NCBI GenBank assembly: GCA_029891385.1
Contig: CM057231.1
Location: 17,456,300 to 17,520,299 of the forward strand
From: Erythroxylum novogranatense
Taxonomy: Eukaryota > Streptophyta > Magnoliopsida > Malpighiales > Erythroxylaceae
Length of the DNA stretch: 64,000 bases
Direction of reading: 5' to 3'
The notes below the pieces were generated by a model, which searched no databases, was not told the DNA's origin, and saw nothing but the letters and a program-made list of their open reading frames with translations. The position numbers and the translations under genes are program-made. Shown piece after piece: positions 31,858-42,492 of the stretch. Position 1 is the first letter of the stretch, and the number at the start of each line of letters is the position of its first letter.

Positions 31858-34494
31858 TGTAGCGCCCCCTCTCTGTAGAGTATACACCGGGATGCCCGTA
31901 GGTCATACCGATGCATAACCTACGATGAGGGTGCACTACGATTCGATCATTTCTATAATCCACATGGCATCAATGTAATTAAACCATAATATCAAACTCG
32001 CTAGATTTTAAAACCCAAAGATACTTTTCATTCCATTCCTTCAAAACCACGAGTTCACAATTCTATCCGATTACAACTGTACATAATCAAAAGGACTAAC
32101 ATAACTCCTAAGTAGATCATCCCCCAAAATATCCTAATCGACCGACACAGAGTCATGCTCCTCTCGTCGACACTCACACAGCAGGAAAAGTCTCACTAAC
32201 TGGAGCTAGGAGTCAACTATTGCTGTCCTGAAAAATAAATGCAACATTGGGTGAGTTTGCGAACTCAGTGAGAAACCATCATCGATGGTCCACCCAACTC
32301 ATGCATATCCAGACAATCACAAAATAACGTACATATATCACAAACAGAAATCACATGCAGTCAATTTCACATTTATAAGGCGATAAGCCTTTCACACAAT
32401 TCACATTTGAACATTCATATATGCAATGTGCATGTGACTCTTTCATTTTCTTTTGTTGTTGTGACCGTGCGCCTGAGCTCATATACGTTGAGCCGGAGGC
32501 TCTGAAAACATTGGGCTTGAAAGCCCTAATACGTTGAGCATAAAGCTCTGAAAATCGTTGGGCTCGAGGCCCTGTGCGTTGAGCTTAAAGCTCTGGATAC
32601 GGTGGCTGCACCGGTCACAACTGCCTTTATCTGATCATACTGTTATGCATGTATGCACATGTCCAATTTACAATATATGCATCACACTAAAACTTCATAT
32701 ACCTAATTCTCACCATTTGGAACCAATTATGAACAATTTATACACAATTAACACTTCATATCACGGTCAAATATTTGAACACCTGTGGTCCGAAATCAAT
32801 CAAACAAACACATAGAATCCATCCTTAACTCCACATGGCATAATTGCATAGAATTTAAACACATATAGGTTGAGAAACCATCTAGGTTACTCACCTTAGA
32901 ACTTCCGAGCTACTGCCGGGAAGTCTCGCCTACGTCGGACGATCGGCGATCCACCTGAGCTGCTACAATTATCATAATATCCAAATATTACTAATTATAC
33001 CAATTTCAATAATTAAGGATGCATATGTATCGAATAATGTACGTACTATACATGTTATGACATTTTCGACCCTAATCCCAAATTATCTCAATACCGCGAG
33101 TTCACTCTAATCCATAGCGATTCCTAATACCATAATTCAATTGACTATACTCCAATCAATTTCTAACTAATCCCAATTTAACCTCAAAATTCTCTAATTA
33201 AACACATCATTTTCGGCCTAAAGAAGCGCCCTCGCCGCGGCGTGAAATCTTTTGCTCGTCGCGACGTGCGAATGAAATCGTCATGGCGTCTTTGAAATCA
33301 ACTTATCATGACGTACAAATTAAATATTAAATCATGACGTCATGAAGAGGGGGCTCGCCGTGGCGTGTTCATCACACGTCGCGACGTGCGAACCCAGATT
33401 GCGTCCGAAACCCAAAAATTTCCCAGATTTTTTGATATAATTCCATCCAAATCCATTCTAAACACTCCTAAACAACTTCCTATACTTAACACATCTCATT
33501 CTTAACCTTCAATCCACCAAATAACCATTATCCTTAAATTCAATATTAAAATCAACGAAAACATCATTGAAAATCCTAACTTTCCAAATCCTTAAATATT
33601 CAAACTAAATCATTCATATAACTAAATCAATCAATCAAACTATATAAGGCAAGAAAGAAGTAACTTACTTGATTAAAACCTCAAATCTTCAAGGATCACA
33701 CCAAACTCCAACTCACACACCCACAACAATCACCCAAACAAAACCCATTTTCAATTCTTTTTTACCCACTCCAAAGCAACAAATCAATTCAAGGCAAAGG
33801 AAGGGACAATTGGCAAGAAGGAATCAAGAAGCAAATCAAAGAAGAAATCACGATGGAGGAAGGAAGAAACTTCAAAATTTTCTTTCACAGGAAGCAAGCA
33901 TCGTGATTGGCAATTTTCAAAGGAATAAGTTTATAAACCTAAAGGATTTAAGGCTTGTTTGGCAAATCTAATTGCCACAAGTCCGATCCGAACCACCTCG
34001 AGTCAGTTTCTAATTCTAATTTCTCCCGAATCCCAATAACTATGAATAATAACTCCTAAAATCATAACTCCAATTATCTCCTACCAATTTTCAATCAATC
34101 TCAGAACCGAAATTCAATTAATCAGTCATTATGCACATTTTTCGGTCCGGATCTATTGCTCCAAAAATTTCAGAAAAATTCCTATAAATCCCAAAAAATA
34201 TAAATTGCATAATCCTACACTCCAATTTCATAATTCAAATCCCTAAAATTCAATTTGACACTCCAATTCACTAATCGAAGTACAATTAACCATAAAATCA
34301 CAAAATCTCCGACTTTCACAATCCGGTCGGAAATCTGTCATACAGGCATGTACATACATATGCTAGCGCAATAATAATCATTTATCACTAATATAGAGGC
34401 TATGAATGCATATGCAAATCAAATTATAAATGCACCCAGTCTAAATTCATCCAAATTACCGATATGCCCTTCATACCGGTAATGGGATGTTACA
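31858..34494 (-). repeat. Gypsy 1 5' LTR
   Basis: Same structure as the 3' LTR, with the conserved palindrome (32250-32290), hairpin array (32488-32595) and CpG-rich array (33231-33390). In hairpin unit 4 the arms are GGGC/GCCC here where the 3' LTR has a mutated arm. The GC-rich array differs from the 3' LTR in unit number and content while the flanks stay almost the same. Confidence 0.95.
33231..33390. repeat. CpG-rich palindrome array in Gypsy 1 5' LTR
   Basis: Contains CGCCGCGGCG, CGTCGCGACG, CGTCATGGCG and ATCATGACGTCATGA forms. Several units are TG/CA versions of the CpG forms in the 3' LTR, and the order of units is different. Confidence 0.85.
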
Positions 34495-36180
34495 ATGTCC
34501 CTCAATTGTTGAAGAATCAGGTCATTCTTGCTTTGGAGTGTGATAGGGACTAACTTTTTTCGGGTAGGACTCAAGATATCTGCTACCCTTCTTTACTTCT
34601 TTTACACCCACACATTGTCCTTCAGCTTGTAACTAAATTAGTAGGGAATGGAAGAGTGAAATTTTGCTAGTTCATACGAACTCATATTGTCAAATGAAAT
34701 TCCAAAATACGTAAAAATATTAGTTAACAACATACCATACGGTAGACCACTAGTTGTATTCTTGTGACTTCTCTTTTCCACCATAAACTTCAAAATCATT
34801 GCTGGAAGGTTCATCTTATTGCGCTTTAAAATATTGTAGACCACATATATGTATAAGAGACTACATCTTTCTACTGAGCTACTCTTTGGAAAAATAGAAG
34901 TAGCCTATATGGATGCAAGGCATCTTGGCGGTAGGTAAAAGTGTCTGCATCATGTCTAAATTCCTACACTAGGGTCTCCCTTCATGGGCATTCTTAGCAT
35001 TCAGACTTATACAATCCATAACCTCTGCTAGATCAAGGTCAGCAATGTCCCACTTGTGACAGGGAAGATCAGTCTTACCTTTGGGATTTATGCTCAGAAT
35101 GTTCCTAAAGATTTCCTCCATGATAAATCTTGCACTCACGTACCCATGAGATGATTGCTAGCTTCCCATCAATTTTTTTTCTCAAGTGTGTGTAAAAACA
35201 TCTAACCAATTCATCACAAACTGTTTCATTCAAATTAAAAAAGTTCTCCCAACTAACACCAATCTATTAGGGAGAGATGGGAATATCAATTTCATCGAAA
35301 AGGAGGGAAGGCAGAATGCGTCCAGTGACTACCTTTCTCTTTTTTTAGTGCATTCTATACATTGCTTCAACTTCAATTGACTGGAACAATTGTACTGTTG
35401 TTGAAGAGTCTCCTTTCTAAAGTATGATGAGTTTCTTTGATTTTGCCCTTTTTGCCTTAAAGGCATCTTCATACATAGCTTATTTGACAAATAACTTATT
35501 CCAGGCAATGGCTTTATTAATATTCTCTTCATCCATAGGCACTTTTCCTTTTTGTATGTCTTCCCCTTTTCTTTTCTTGATTCTTCTTCTTCTTTCCTTT
35601 CAACCTCAAGAGTTTCTTCTTGTATAATTTGCTTTGCCACTCTGGTACGTGGGCTACTTATTAATGGAGTCGGTCTTCATCTAAACCATCATCAGTTACA
35701 ACGCAGTACACTTCAGGCACTTTTTTATCCTTAGATCTGGGTTGAGGAGTAGTGGAAGAAGGAGTAATGGAGGGAGGTATGTAAGTTTTGGGAGAAAGTG
35801 TAGAAGGAGTAGGAGTGGTCAGCGTAAGGATGGGCATATGAAATCTTACTTTTCTTATCCCCCATATACCCCCTACTGCTATTTGACTGAAGATTCATTG
35901 CTTTTAGAGGATGAGTCCTAGTCTGATTCTAAGAATAGCATAGCCAAAATCTATCTTTTTCTCTCATTTGGAGTTTTGTGAATAGGTGTTTCTGAAGTTT
36001 GGGGCTTACAGAAAAAAGAAACAGGTTTAGTAGGAGTGTTCAAAGAACCTACTATTGGAGACAGAGAAGAGGACTTAGAAATGAGAGTTTCCTCATGGTT
36101 AGAAATTTGAAGCCATGGTTTTCTTCTATCCCTTTGATTTCATTCGTGGCATTGAGGTTTAGGAGCTTTTGGAAGAAAAA
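34495..36180 (-). pseudogene. Copia 2 accessory gene, main part (decayed)
   Basis: Minus-strand frames broken by many stops show the same protein type as the intact accessory gene of Copia 1. The clearest piece (34844-34638) reads RNKMNLPAMILKFM and GLPYGMLLTNIF, matching INFPSLIIQMM and GMPYGALITH there. A Lys/Glu-rich piece lies at 35640-35330 and a Ser/Thr/Pro-rich start at about 36170-35900. At 34495 the frame runs into Gypsy 1 and continues at 24893. Confidence 0.7.
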
Positions 36181-36428
36181 TAGAGAGAGAGCAGAAAGTT
36201 AGGGTGCAGAGAGGAAAAGAACAACACTTTTGAGAAAGACAACGATTAGTAAAAGAGAGATTTATTTCTTGCATAGTACACGATTCTTGAGCATTGATCT
36301 CATATAAGGATGGGCATTTGTACATGCTAAAAGAGGAAGTATGGTTGTCTACATATCTTCATATAAGGATGGGCATTTGAAATGATGCCATGAATAACTT
36401 CCTTTTTAGGACACATGTACCCTATTCT

Positions 36429-36540
36429 CTCAAACTGAGAGGAGCCTTCTAAACTAGAAAGAGCCTACTGAACTAAGAGGAGGGCTTAAAACTGAGAGGA
36501 GACTACTAAAGGATCAGACTAGAAGGAGCCTACTAGAAAG
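36429..36540. promoter_or_regulatory. AGGAGCCTA motif array between Copia 2 pol and accessory gene
   Basis: Plus-strand reading shows AGGAGCCTTCTAAAC, AAGAGCCTACTGAAC, AGGAGGGCTTAAAAC, AGGAGACTACTAAAG and AGGAGCCTACTAG, spaced about 18-34 bp. The same motif is arrayed in this element's LTR (23480-23725) and, twice, at 24522-24552. The location matches that of the different array in Copia 1. Confidence 0.75.
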
Positions 36541-36556
36541 AAGTAGAATAGGATAT

Positions 36557-37209
36557 TTATATAGAAATAATATTAGATAGTCTGCACATACCAAACTCTT
36601 TTATTAACACACAAAATCTATCTTCAGAGAGTGACTTAGTAAAGATATCAACTACTTGATTTTCAATATTAATATGTAAAAGATCAATGGTTCCTTTTAA
36701 AATAAGATCTCTAAGAAAATGATTCTTGATTTCTATACGCTTAGTCGTAGAATGATGCATAAGATTTTTTGAAAGATTTATTGCACTAGTATTATCACAT
36801 AATATAGGAACATGATTAAAATGTAGAGAGAAATCTTGGAGTTGATGCTTCATCCATAAGATTTGAGCATAACAACTGGTAGCTGCCATATATTTCGCTT
36901 CAGTTGTTGAAAGCGTTGTGTAATTTTGTTTCTTGCAGGACTAAGAAACTAGACATCCTCTAAGAAATTGACAATGACCACTTGGGTTTTTTCGATCGAA
37001 TTTATCACTTGTATAATTTGCATCACAATACCCAACTATGTTAAAAGAACCAATTTTGGATACCATAATCTGAAATCCACAGTTCCGTAAAGATATTGAA
37101 AGATCCTCTTGATTACTTAAAGGTGGCTTTCTTTTGTATCTAATGTAAAGCATACGCTAGGGCACACACTAAGCATAATATTTGGTCTTGAGCTTGTAAG
37201 ATATAATAA
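36557..37209 (-). pseudogene. Copia 2 RT end and RNase H remnant
   Basis: At the very start (37209 downward) LLYLTSSRPNIMLSVC matches the end of Copia RT. Then YCDANYTSDKFDRKNPSGHC and QFLRGCLVS, and after a frame break near 36930, CYAQILWMKHQLQDF, PILCDNTSAINLSKN, HSTTKRIEIKNHFLRD, VVDIFTKSLSEDRF and FGMC. These are the RNase H motifs in order. The protein stops at 36557. Confidence 0.9.
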
Positions 37210-38991
37210 TGATATGTGTTTAATAGTTGATATTTTTAATTATTTACACTTAACGATTAATGATACGAAAATGTTTAAGATACTCACTTTAATTTATATA
37301 TGATTTTAGGTACAAATTGGAAGCAAATAAATTAAAATGAGTCGAAAGTACTGCATTTGGGTTATTTTATAAAGATCAATTTTTATTTGTCTTCATGAAG
37401 CAAGAAGAAAAAAATTAAAAGACAAGAAAAATGGAACACAAAGAAGAAGAAAAATTTAAAAGTAAGTAGCTGGAAAATTAGCCCAAAAATGAAAGTGCCA
37501 TATGCAAAAAACATAGGACAACAAGGAAGAAAATGTTGGAATGTATGTATGCATATTGCATTTAATGCAGGCAGAGAACATATGCGTTTAACGCATATAT
37601 AGTCTGGATTTCATGCCTCAGAAGTGACGTGAACAGAAGGCGTGGGAAAAGAACCTAACTTAGAAAATCGTCCATCAAAGGCACAGTAACAGGGGAGCAA
37701 CGTGTGTGAGTTGTGTGCAAAAATGTCGCGCATAACGCAGAAACGTTACGCTGTGCGCAACATGTGCGAGCGTTTTATTAAAAAAATGCTACAAGACTCA
37801 ACAAGGTAGCAGGCGTGGGTGGAAGGTAGGAGACGAGACGCAGGCGTGAAGGCTTCGGTTTGGACGCAGGCATGACGACTGCGGCTTATGGTTAGAGGCA
37901 CAGAAGGAGTGACCCAGCGCAGCGTGGTCGCATTAAAAGAGGAGCACAAAAGGTTTTAATTGAGGGGGACATTTTATTCATCCCATCAGCTACAGTAAAT
38001 CAACAGTGAGTAGTGCCGAAACCCAAACACTACGACATTAAATTGTCATATCATGAATAGTGGTGTGGTTGGATTGAAACAAATTAAGCATTAATTAGGG
38101 AGTTTCGGCTAGGGATTAAAAGGGGTCGGGAAAGACCCATGAAGGGCTAGGCATCCTGATGTCAATTCGAAGGTGACATTGACATCGATGACCCGGGTTA
38201 AGTAATTTTTTTAATTATTTTGTTATTTCTTTCTCTCATTAGGAATTGATTGTGTTATCCTATTTTAATTGATTTGGGTATTGTGTATGGATAATCGAAT
38301 TTTTGTTATTGTTCGGTTATTTGTGTATGAACCTGTTGGATATTGTGAATTGATGATTTTAATGCGTTCATTGAATCATAAATTACAAACCCATTGCTAG
38401 AATTTCGATATAATCCGTAATTGTTATGTTAAAATTCATGTGTAGTGACTAATGATTTATAATCATTAGGAATAACATGACCTAGGTTAAATGATGCATT
38501 GTATGTGGATATTGCCTTGAATCGGTTTTCCTAATTCGTAATGCTACTGTCTAATTAAATCTAGAGATCGTATCCTAGGTTGTTCGATGGTTAGGTTTAA
38601 TTAATGATCGTATCTTGATTAAACAAAACCTAAGGGAAAACTCAAGTTAATTTTTAACCCATGATTAATAGTTGCTAGGAGAGGTTAAAAAATAAAAAAA
38701 TTAATGAAATATGCTTAATTAGGGTGTAGGCCAAGATTCAACCAAAGAATCGGGTCCTTACCAAATTTCCCACTTTTATCATTTTTTGCATGTTTTCTTT
38801 AATTTGTTTTTATTAGTTAGTTTTATTTTATTTTCTTCTTTAAAAATCCAAAACCTCTTTTTTTTTCTAAACACCGGTTAATTTCATTCCATAAACTTTA
38901 CACACACTCTCTGTGGGATCGACCTAGACTTGTCATTGTCATAGTAGTAGTCTAGTTATTTTATTTTGACTAGCGTAACGATGCACGGTCA
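37210..38991 (+). repeat. LARD-like element 5' LTR
   Basis: Starts TGATATGTGTTTAAT, ends ACGATGCACGGTCA. It carries AACGCA-type repeats near 37585-37760. Compared with the 3' LTR it has a few longer insertions and many substitutions, so this is an older insertion than the others. Confidence 0.85.
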
Positions 38992-38996
38992 AATTT

Positions 38997-39013
38997 TGGA
39001 GCTGTTGCCTAGG
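38997..39013 (+). promoter_or_regulatory. Primer binding site, tRNA-Asp type (mutated)
   Basis: TGGAGCTGTTGCCTAGG resembles TGGCGCCGTTGCCGGGG, the common Athila/Tat primer site, with several changes. Confidence 0.75.
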
Positions 39014-39136
39014 AGTGCGTTGTTTTAGTTTTAGTTTGTGAGTTAATTGGTGTTTTATATATATGTGTTCGTAATTGATTTCTTTCCTATTATTTTGTGA
39101 TCTGTTCATTTGTTTGTTTTGTGTTAAAAAAAATTT

Positions 39137-39374
39137 ATGGATGGAAGTAAATTCTTTTATAACTTGTATTCTCAATCCTATAATAATTTTCGGGCTGATC
39201 AACCTAATTTTTGTTATGAATGGAATAATCATCAGAATTACTTCCATGATAGATTGCAGGACGCACAACAATTCTCGTACAAACCAGAAGCTTCCTATCA
39301 TGACTCCGGTCCATCTCTGGAAGAGTTGATTTTGCAATTGCAAGAGAATATTTTACATTTCCAGAAGGATGGAG
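39137..39374 (+). pseudogene. LARD-like element small frame 1
   Basis: An 80-codon frame begins MDGSKFFYNLYSQSYNNF and has an Asn/Gln/Tyr-rich N-terminus, then LEELILQLQENILHF, which looks like a short coiled coil. It is cut at 39374 by the solo LTR. The continuation at 44035 reads NTWSNAQDSESQHDSVAS and QSLQDMQQLQKNM with stops between. I do not recognise the family. A reduced gag-like or structural protein is one possibility. Confidence 0.5.
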
Positions 39375-40331
39375 TGTAACACCTCACTCCCGCGTGACCC
39401 GAACCCGACATCGACGGTGATATCCGAGTCCATGCCCCGCGAGGGTGGCGTGCTAAACCACTCATTCAGTAGTCGGTACATTTTTTTTGACATAACAATA
39501 TATGCGGAAATTAATGCCCAAGTTGGGTCCCCATTCAATCATATACAAATTCATTATACACAATTTCCAATAGCCACTCGGGCCTATTTCCCAAATACAA
39601 ATATACACTTCAATACATAAATAAAGACATGCAATGCAGACGATCCCGACTCTTATCCTTCATTTGAATCCTGCAAATATACTCCCGTTGGCTTAACGGG
39701 GTATTCTTTTGATCCTGAAAAATAATTACAAATTTTGGATGAGTTTTACGAACTCAGTGAGTGACCATCATTGATGGTCCGCTCAGTCATTGCAACAATA
39801 ATATCAATATATATAACATATTTTCCCACTGTTGCCTATTTGACCACAGTTCAAAATTTCACATACATTTAAATTTTACTTCCATAAGCACTATCACAAG
39901 ACTGCACATTCACACACTTTCCATCTATTAGCATTGTACTGTGACCGAGTGCCTAACTGTTACATTTAAGGGCTCATTAGTATCTATCCCTTATCCGATA
40001 GTGGATACAGGGCTCATTAATACATTGAGCCTGAGGCTCTAAATCACTCATGAGCTCCAAGCTCATCTTCACACGTTGAGCTAGAAGCTCTGATCGGTGG
40101 CAACTCTGGTCAACAACCATTATAATTCATACAACACAAGGCATATCACTATTCTCATAGTCTCACAGTTATAAAAATACCCCATGACTGTTATCACATC
40201 AGCTGATGGCAATTTGCAGTGCATTCAATCAACTATCAACTATATCAAACAAAAGTAGTATGTAACCCTTTTCCAATTTATAACAGTGTTGTGATCGAGA
40301 GCCTGTACTGTCCCTATAAAGGCACATTTAT

Positions 40332-40550
40332 CGTTGAGCTATCGGCTCTGAAACTGTCCCCTTTTGGGGCTCATTAATCATTGAGCTAAAAAGCTCTGAA
40401 ACTGTCCCCTTTTGGGCTCATTAATCATTGAGTTAAAAAGCTCTGAAACTGTCCCCTTTTGGGGCTCATTAATCATTGAGCTAAAAAGATCTAAAACTGT
40501 CCCCTTTCGGGGCTTATTAATCATTGAGCTAAAAAGCTCTAAACTGTGGC
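40332..40550. repeat. 48-bp tandem array with two hairpins per unit
   Basis: Units begin near 40332, 40380, 40427, 40475 and 40523. Each has ATTGAGCTAAAAAGCTCT and then GTCCCCTTTTGGGGCTC, two small inverted repeats. Confidence 0.92.
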
Positions 40551-41489
40551 TGCTCTGGTCACAACTATCAATTTTCTGTTCATGCATTCCTACATGAATT
40601 TCATATACCACGATTTATCACTTTATTTATGTATTCAATGACCACAATTATTTCCAAATTACCACAAATGGATAAATGATTCACAATTTGTCACATGAAA
40701 AGGAAACACCATCACAGTTTCACTTTCCCATAACACTTCTATATCATATCATAACAATACTCTGGACTTTCGGTCTGGAGTTCTGAATCGATCACAATCC
40801 CACCATTATTCACCACAGTTTTATAAAGACAGAATTCTAAGCACATAATAATTGAGGTACCGTCTAGGTCACCCACCTCATATCTATGCTTGAATCTTAT
40901 CCAAAGCATCAATTTCTTCATTATTTCTTTCCTTCATCCAAATTAAAATTCCCTAAGCCACAATTACCCAAATTCAACATCACATAACGCATAAACACTA
41001 AAATTGAGCTTAGGAAACACAACCCTATACCAATCTTAAGCCATATGAACCAAACCCCCTTCAAAATTTAACAAATAAAAAATCTCCATCTTACCTTGAT
41101 CTTTCACCCATCAATGAATTTCTTAGTTTGGATGGAAACTCTCATCATCCTCCACGTTTTTCTCTTCTTGAGCACCCTGAAAATCCCTCTTGAAGGGCTT
41201 AGAAAAAATCAATACTTAGTTTAACTCTTTCTTCTTTCTTCTTTTCCCATCCGAAGGCTCTCGACTCTTCTCTTTTCTTCTATTCTTTCTTTTCTATTTT
41301 GCACAACCCACTTGCTTTTATAGTGCCATGTCATTTAATGAATGAGGAATGAACCATATGCCCCTCCATTTAAGCCTATAAACTTAACCCTTTAAGTGAT
41401 ACTCCAAAAATGCCCTTCTTTTTTGCCTTAAAACTGACATCTTGGACCCCCCTATTTCGATCAGGTAAATAAAACAATTTGGCAAAACT

Positions 41490-42200
41490 TTCTTCTAGAG
41501 AGATGTTCCTCTATGTCTTACAAATCCATCGCTTCAAGAATCAGATCGATCGGAGCTCTATATCTCAAAATATCTCAAAAATACTGAAGTCTGTTAGATA
41601 TTTCGTTTGGGCCAAAACTAAATCAAGACTGAACATTGCACGTAACTTCACTCTTGACGTTGAACATCTTAGAGGCTAAATTGTCGATCGGCTCCTTCAT
41701 ATAACTTGTAGATCTATGTCTCTAGTTTCATTGGAAACAAGAATCCGATCTATTGAAGCTCTATAGCTCAAAATATCTCCAAAATACTGAAGTCTATTCA
41801 GACCGTTACAAAACTGAGACTGAACACTACACCTAACTTCTGTCCAAATATTGAAAGTCTTAGAGGCTACATTGTCAATCGGCTCCTTCATATAATTTGT
41901 ATATCTATGTCTCTAGTTTAATTTGAAATAAGATTGCGATCTATTGGAGCTCTATAGCTCAAAATATCTCCAAAATACTGAAGTCTGTTCAGACCATTAC
42001 AAAGCCAAGACTAAACACTATATGTAACTTCCGTCCAGAAGTTGAACATCTTAGAGGCTAAATTGTCTATCGGCTCCTTCATATAAATTGTATATCCATG
42101 TCTCTAGTTTAATTATCAAGAAGAATCAGATCGATCTGAGCTCTATAGCTCAAGATATCACCAAAATACCGAACGATATTTAGACTTTTTCCATAGGTCA
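41490..42200. repeat. About 190-203-bp tandem units in solo LTR
   Basis: The phrase ATACTGAAGTCT recurs near 41581, 41784 and 41975, and a mutated form near 42166. Between them run TCTTAGAGGCTA, CGGCTCCTTCATATAA, TATGTCTCTAGTTT and AGCTCTATAGCTCA. Confidence 0.85.
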
Positions 42201-42350
42201 GCTCACTTTAATCAGGTCGATCTTTCTCCATTTAAAGTCAAAACTGATCTATTTGGTAATAAAAGATAGAAAAATGTCTTAGGAATCCAATGCTTCAAAA
42301 ATCAGGTCGATCGAAGGTTGGACGAAGAAGTTATGGCCAAAAGAGCGGAG

Positions 42351-42492
42351 AGAGGTCAGTCGGTAGAAAATCAATCCCGCGGGCCGATCGACCAGCGCAC
42401 GGGCGCCTCGAGCGAGTAGTCGAGCGCTGCGCTCGCCCGAACGGACGTGTGGGCGCTCGATCGCTCACGCGCGGTCGATCGCTTGCGCTCCG
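42351..42492. repeat. GC-rich CGATCG/CGCTCG array in solo LTR
   Basis: GGGCCGATCGACC, CGCTGCGCTCGCCCG, GGGCGCTCGATCGCTC and GCGGTCGATCGCTTGCGCTC lie in a GC-rich block within AT-rich sequence. The flanking bases match those of the GTAGACGC minisatellite in the solo LTR at 6054-9412. Confidence 0.8.

Larger units (their letters stand above)
24894..34494 (-). mobile_element. Gypsy element 1 (Tekay/Del-like chromovirus), full length with both LTRs
   Basis: LTRs at 24894-27555 (3') and 31858-34494 (5') have TG/CA ends, and ATGTC flanks the element on both sides (24889-24893 and 34495-34499). Internal order on the minus strand is primer site, gag, protease, RT, RNase H, integrase, chromodomain, purine tract. 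The coding region carries frameshifts, stops and a deletion between RNase H and integrase, so the copy is dead. By eye the LTRs agree over long stretches and differ most in the GC-rich palindrome array. Confidence 0.95.
23373..37209 (-). mobile_element. Copia element 2 (Sirevirus-like), 5'-truncated, interrupted by Gypsy element 1
   Basis: On the minus strand the order is RT/RNase H remnant (37209 to 36557), motif array (36540-36429), accessory gene (about 36180 to 34495, then 24893 to 24822), purine tract, 3' LTR (24408-23373). Gypsy element 1 (24894-34494) splits the accessory gene. The 5' LTR, gag, protease and integrase are missing: the RT remnant ends flush with the LTR of the next element at 37210. 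Gene order and accessory gene type match Copia element 1, but sequence and motif differ, so it is another family. Confidence 0.82.
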
